A stretch of 64,000 nt of DNA from assembly GCA_009767595.1 (NCBI GenBank), contig VSDK01013769.1, forward strand, positions 36,801-100,800. Direction: 5' to 3'. Of the stretch, positions 60,405 to 64,000 are shown piece by piece (the first letter of the stretch is position 1; every line of letters begins with the position of its first letter). Made by a program: the position numbers and the translations under genes. Source of the stretch: Symbiodinium kawagutii. Its lineage: Eukaryota; Sar; Dinophyceae; Suessiales; Symbiodiniaceae. The notes under the pieces were generated by a model. It ran no database searches. It was not told the DNA's origin and worked only from the letters and a program-made list of their open reading frames with translations.

Positions 60405-63400
60405 GTGCTTTTGGATTGTCCTCGAATGTCGGGTGGTACCCGTGGTGGGGCCGCTCATCATTGCTGTGCTTCAATCGTTCGCTCCGATGATTGGAATGTT
60501 TAGTTTCATGGGTGTCTTGGCAATGGTCACTTTTCTATGTTTAGTTTCATGGGTGTCTTGGCGTCCTTTCTCTCGGCGTTCATCGATGGTGTGAGTAGGA
60601 TGACCTTTCTTTTTTCGAAAGAATTGATGGTTTTTGTTTGAATTTACAATGCACTTATAGAAACACTGGTTGATGAGAGAATTCATCGTAGTATGACCAT
60701 GATCTTTCATACCAACGGCTGGTGCCAAGACGCTGGACAAAAATGGTACAAGATTCCCCCCTATAGTCATGGCCTTTGGGGCAGGTTTCTGTCCAATCAC
60801 TTGGAAGCTGAACTTCAGTAACTTAAGTGGTTGGGGTTGGCATTTTTGCAGAGCTGCGATTCGGTTTTTCCAGGGCTTGTCGGTACCCAAAGGCCTAACT
60901 TGTGTAGCGTATCGCGGGGTGCGAGCTGAAGTCGATTCTTTTCACCAGGAACGCGTTTCGAAATCATTCCTTGCGTGCACTTTTCGTAAGCCAAGGTATG
61001 ATGTTCGTGACATTTGCCTTCACATTTCTCACCATGAAGGATGATGACCGAAGTATAACTTATGCCTCTCAGCTCAAGACTGAGCAGCGGCATCATGAAT
61101 CAATGCTTCACATGAGGCGAGAAGGAGGGGTCTGGTTTTGCAACATGACTCAACCAAGAGAAAATGCCATGTGGCTTCCTTTGGCGCGGTACTGAACGCC
61201 CTCATGGACATCTAAGGTCTTGTTAAACTTGTATCAGGCATTGTTCCTGACAGACAGTGATGGTGCAGAGAGCATCTCTGGCATTGACATCGGGCACCAG
61301 CAGACTTTGGACTTTGGTGTGGAGATGTATACCGGAGGAGGCAATCACTGGCTGCTGACAGCTACAACTGCCTGCATGCTGTTCGCCACATCGACATTTT
61401 CACTCGTTTTATTGCCACTTTGCTATAATTTCGGCAGCCATCAGCCATATCAGCGACTTGCGAATCATCAATTGGCCATGGCCAGAGCCAACCAGCAGAA
61501 TCCCGCCTCCGCCTCTAAGGAATTTGACAATTGGTATGTACACAAAGTTTTACGAGATGCAGGCGTCCGCCCTCAGCAACCATGGTTGGCATCATGACTC
61601 ATTGGTGTCAGGTGGCAACCTGGCTCTTGATTTTCCATTGCCAGATTGAGGGTTGCCATCATCGGTACTGTCAACCAGTATCCACAATCATGAACCATTG
61701 AGGGTTGCCATCATCGGTACTGTCAACCAGTATCCACAACCACGAACCTTCAATAAACACGACTCACCACTACCACTTTCAACCAGTATCAATTATCACT
61801 ACCCATTGGCAAACATGAAATGCCTGGATGTGCAGCTAGGGTTACTCTCTTTGGATAACTCACCAGGGTTTTAACTTATAAACCCATTGTGAATGTCACC
61901 AGTTACGAGCAATGGGTTGCACATCCAAGGAAGCCATCACTTAGCAACCACCGTCAACCGTCAGTAAACATGAATCGGAGGTTTTAAGAAAGGGGTGCCC
62001 CCCCAAATGGATGGTTTATGACGAATAATGACCAACATCGGATGATTTGGGGGTACCGCTATTTTGAGACACACCTTATTTGCCACCAGTCAGTTAAGGA
62101 CCCCCATTCACCGCGGCAGGAGCCGCTGGCACGCCTGGCCTTTCAGCAGTCTCGTGCCAGGTGCGCTCCGCAAAGAGGGTAATGGGAAAAAGTCGAAGGG
62201 TTGAAGTTGGTGCATGGTTCCTGGCTTGCTGGGATGATCATCGAGGTGGGCTCGCATTCTCGGATGGTTCAACCAGAGGGCCTCCGGCCCCGCTCCAGGA
62301 TCAGTGTGCAGTTCATGCTGAGACCGAAGTTGCCAACGAAGCTTTTGGCAAAGATAGGATCTTCTGGCTACACCGCTGCCAAACTTCGCTGGGCTCTGAG
62401 CTGGGGCCCTCAGGAAGGAGCTGCCCAGTGGGGCTCAAGCATCGGAGTTGAATCGGGCTTTCTGATAGCAAGCCCGGGTAAAATTTGCACAACATAAACA
62501 TGTACTCAGCCAGGAGCCATCTTAAACTCAATAATTTACCACCCCTATTTCGCTTTACTGGAAGATCCTGGGAGAACGGCACCTGCGGCATCAATGGTGA
62601 ATGGGCCGCTGCCCATTTCGGCAGGGATGAAAACTAAACCAATGTGGTGGACAGCCGCGTGAGCCCCCATCCTGACCAGACAGGGCTAAGGCCCGACCCA
62701 TTTTTAACATTCTTTAACACAGAAACCGGTGTTCCCTACTCCTGTTGGCCATGATGAGGTTGAGGCTCGAGCCTTCCTCACCTAAAGCTCCGTGTTGGTC
62801 GGATCAGTGTTGTGATTTGTGAGGTGTTGCCGCTCTTCCTTTCTTCCTCATGCATTTGATGGTCAGCTCCCCAGTGCCCAAACGGAATCCGACAGAATGA
62901 GCCCAGCATTTTTGATGCCACGGAATTCGGCGAGCATTTAACACCGAACTCGTGGTTGATTCGTTGGTTGTTTCAACCAGTATACGGTTACTTGCGTTCA
63001 TTGCACCATGTTCCATCATGCTCCAGGCTCGTGACCGAACTTGAGGTGATTTTTGTCGTGGAGCCTGCATACCACGATTGCGATTGCCCGATCCAATCCC
63101 ATGCCTCGATCCTGGCTGGCTTCTTTCTGTCCATCAGCTTGTTGATTCTTCAAGCCGCCCTTCTGAATCTCGGCCAGGCTTGGGGCAGGGGTCGCGGCAA
63201 AAGGTGTGACCTAAGAAGTGAATGTAGATACAAAAATAGCCAGATGGATAGATACACAAGTAGGTAGATAGAAAGACAGATAGAGAGAAAGATTTTTATG
63301 TGTCAACACTGGTGGCTAGTGCTTGGTAATCATGGTCAATGATAATGATTAAGAGATAGTCGCTCGGGTTCCGACCACGAAGCTGAGGATCGGCAACAGC

Positions 63401-63430
63401 GATCTGGATCAGCGCCACCGGTTCTTATGG
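60405..63430 (+). CDS. Membrane protein resembling the C-terminal half of a six-TM ion channel, continuing beyond the window
   Basis: Proposed exons: 60405-60525, 61238-61533, 62199-62417, 63027-63203, 63388-63430. Phases fit at every junction, and the last two donors are GTGTGA and GTGAGT. The first exon reads VVPVVGPLIIAVLQSFAPMI and FSFMGVLAM, like an S5 helix. The second reads ALFLTDSDGAESISGIDIGH and then NHWLLTATTACMLFATSTFS with LVLLPL, like a pore loop and S6. Then comes a polar stretch with DRIFWLHRCQ, and a later helix SILAGFFLSISLLILQAALL. The channel assignment is an inference from pattern. No N-terminal half lies between the OSCA stop (59656) and 60405, so this may belong to the ankyrin gene upstream or be fused to the OSCA gene. 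Confidence 0.45.
60496..60562 (+). repeat. 41-bp partial tandem duplication across an exon end
   Basis: ATGTTTAGTTTCATGGGTGT and the next six bases occur at 60496-60521 and again at 60537-60562. The first copy contains the exon end and the donor at 60526; the second lies just inside the intron. Confidence 0.9.
61977..62075. mobile_element. Short palindromic element (MITE/introner-like)
   Basis: Left end GGTTTTAAGAAAGGGGTGCC, right end GGGGGTACCGCTATTTTGAG followed by ACACACC. It lies inside the intron 61534-62198 of the channel-like gene. Confidence 0.65.
63215..63300. repeat. GATA-type microsatellite
   Basis: Imperfect AGATAGATAGA repeats between the exons at 63203 and 63388. Confidence 0.8.
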
Positions 63431-64000
63431 GTGAGTTGCTCCAGCTGCAGCGTGTGGGAGATCTGTTACAACCAAGAGAATTCATCAATGCTGTGGGTGA
63501 CCGTTGCCATGCGATCGGATCAATTCTAGGATCAAGCACAATCTAGTTTCATATTACATTTTTTTGATTTTTTTAAATCCAGTGGATTGTGGTTGATCCA
63601 GTGGTTCATGTTATCGCCAGTGGATTGTGGCTGGTCATCCATGATTGCTAGTGCCACGCAGCCTCAAACATTTTCGCTTCCAGGAGACCAGTTGTCGGCA
63701 GTTGGTTGACTGTAGAGATTAAGCAGGTCGTTAAGCCAAGTCTCAACCATGATGCTAAGGAGGTCCTCATTGGTAGGTCCTCATGCTAAGTTTATTCAAG
63801 ATTATAAGTGCTCATCATTAGTCATAGGTATGGGATATTCATTCTTAGGCATTGTTAAGCATGACCTTCGTTTTGAAAACAGGGACAAATGAAGATCACG
63901 CACCATTCGTAAGCATGATAGGACAATGATTTGCCGCTGCGAATGATCATGACGAGTTGTAATGACCATTGCGCATCTGAGTATCTAAGTATACTGTAGC

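Noticed and set aside
1-64000. tRNA, rRNA, CRISPR, bacterial operons, spliced-leader relics
   Set aside because: I looked for conserved cores and repeats of these types and saw none that I could support by eye.

Overview
The window looks like nuclear DNA of a dinoflagellate, probably of the Symbiodiniaceae type. The reasons are internal. Reading frames are cut into exons of about 30-500 nt. Introns of several hundred to over 1,000 nt begin with GT, GC or GA and end in AG, usually AG|G. Introns and spacers are full of degenerate CATCAT/AACCATC and GATGGTTAATG repeats and microsatellites. Every gene I could assemble lies on the + strand, as expected for unidirectional gene arrays. All exon models were made by eye from reading frame, splice phase and family motifs; none has transcript support.

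Region 1 (about 4.7-13.8 kb) is one multi-exon gene for a glycoside hydrolase family 16 (endo-beta-1,3-glucanase/laminarinase-like) protein. The catalytic exon carries GEYDILE. Thirteen exons join in compatible phases from 4684 to a stop at 13808; the start codon and secretion signal were not found. Region 2 (about 14.3-27.4 kb) holds GC-rich exon-like islands on the + strand between microsatellites. They look coding but I could not name the protein(s).

Region 3 (about 28-41.7 kb) is repeat territory. It holds a decayed + strand LINE, two 5'-truncated - strand LINE copies with the same 3' end, a Ty1/copia fragment abutting one of them, a 119-bp tandem repeat, a coiled-coil ORF of unknown origin and a GGTTCCGG minisatellite.

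Region 4 (41.7 kb to the right edge) is the most interesting part. An ankyrin-repeat protein runs into a pre-membrane segment like that of ankyrin/TRP-type channels (to 49998). It is followed on the same strand by an OSCA/TMEM63 (CSC1/DUF221) osmosensitive channel (50.8-59.66 kb). Downstream are membrane exons like the C-terminal half of a six-TM channel (60.4 kb to beyond the window). Most splice phases across the boundaries are compatible. The locus could therefore be three genes, an OSCA gene nested in an ankyrin-channel gene, or one composite mechanosensor/ion-channel gene.

A family of short palindromic elements (ends GGTGGTTTCTCAAAAT...) is scattered through the introns and is a candidate MITE or introner. 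A 10-N assembly gap lies at 11802-11811.
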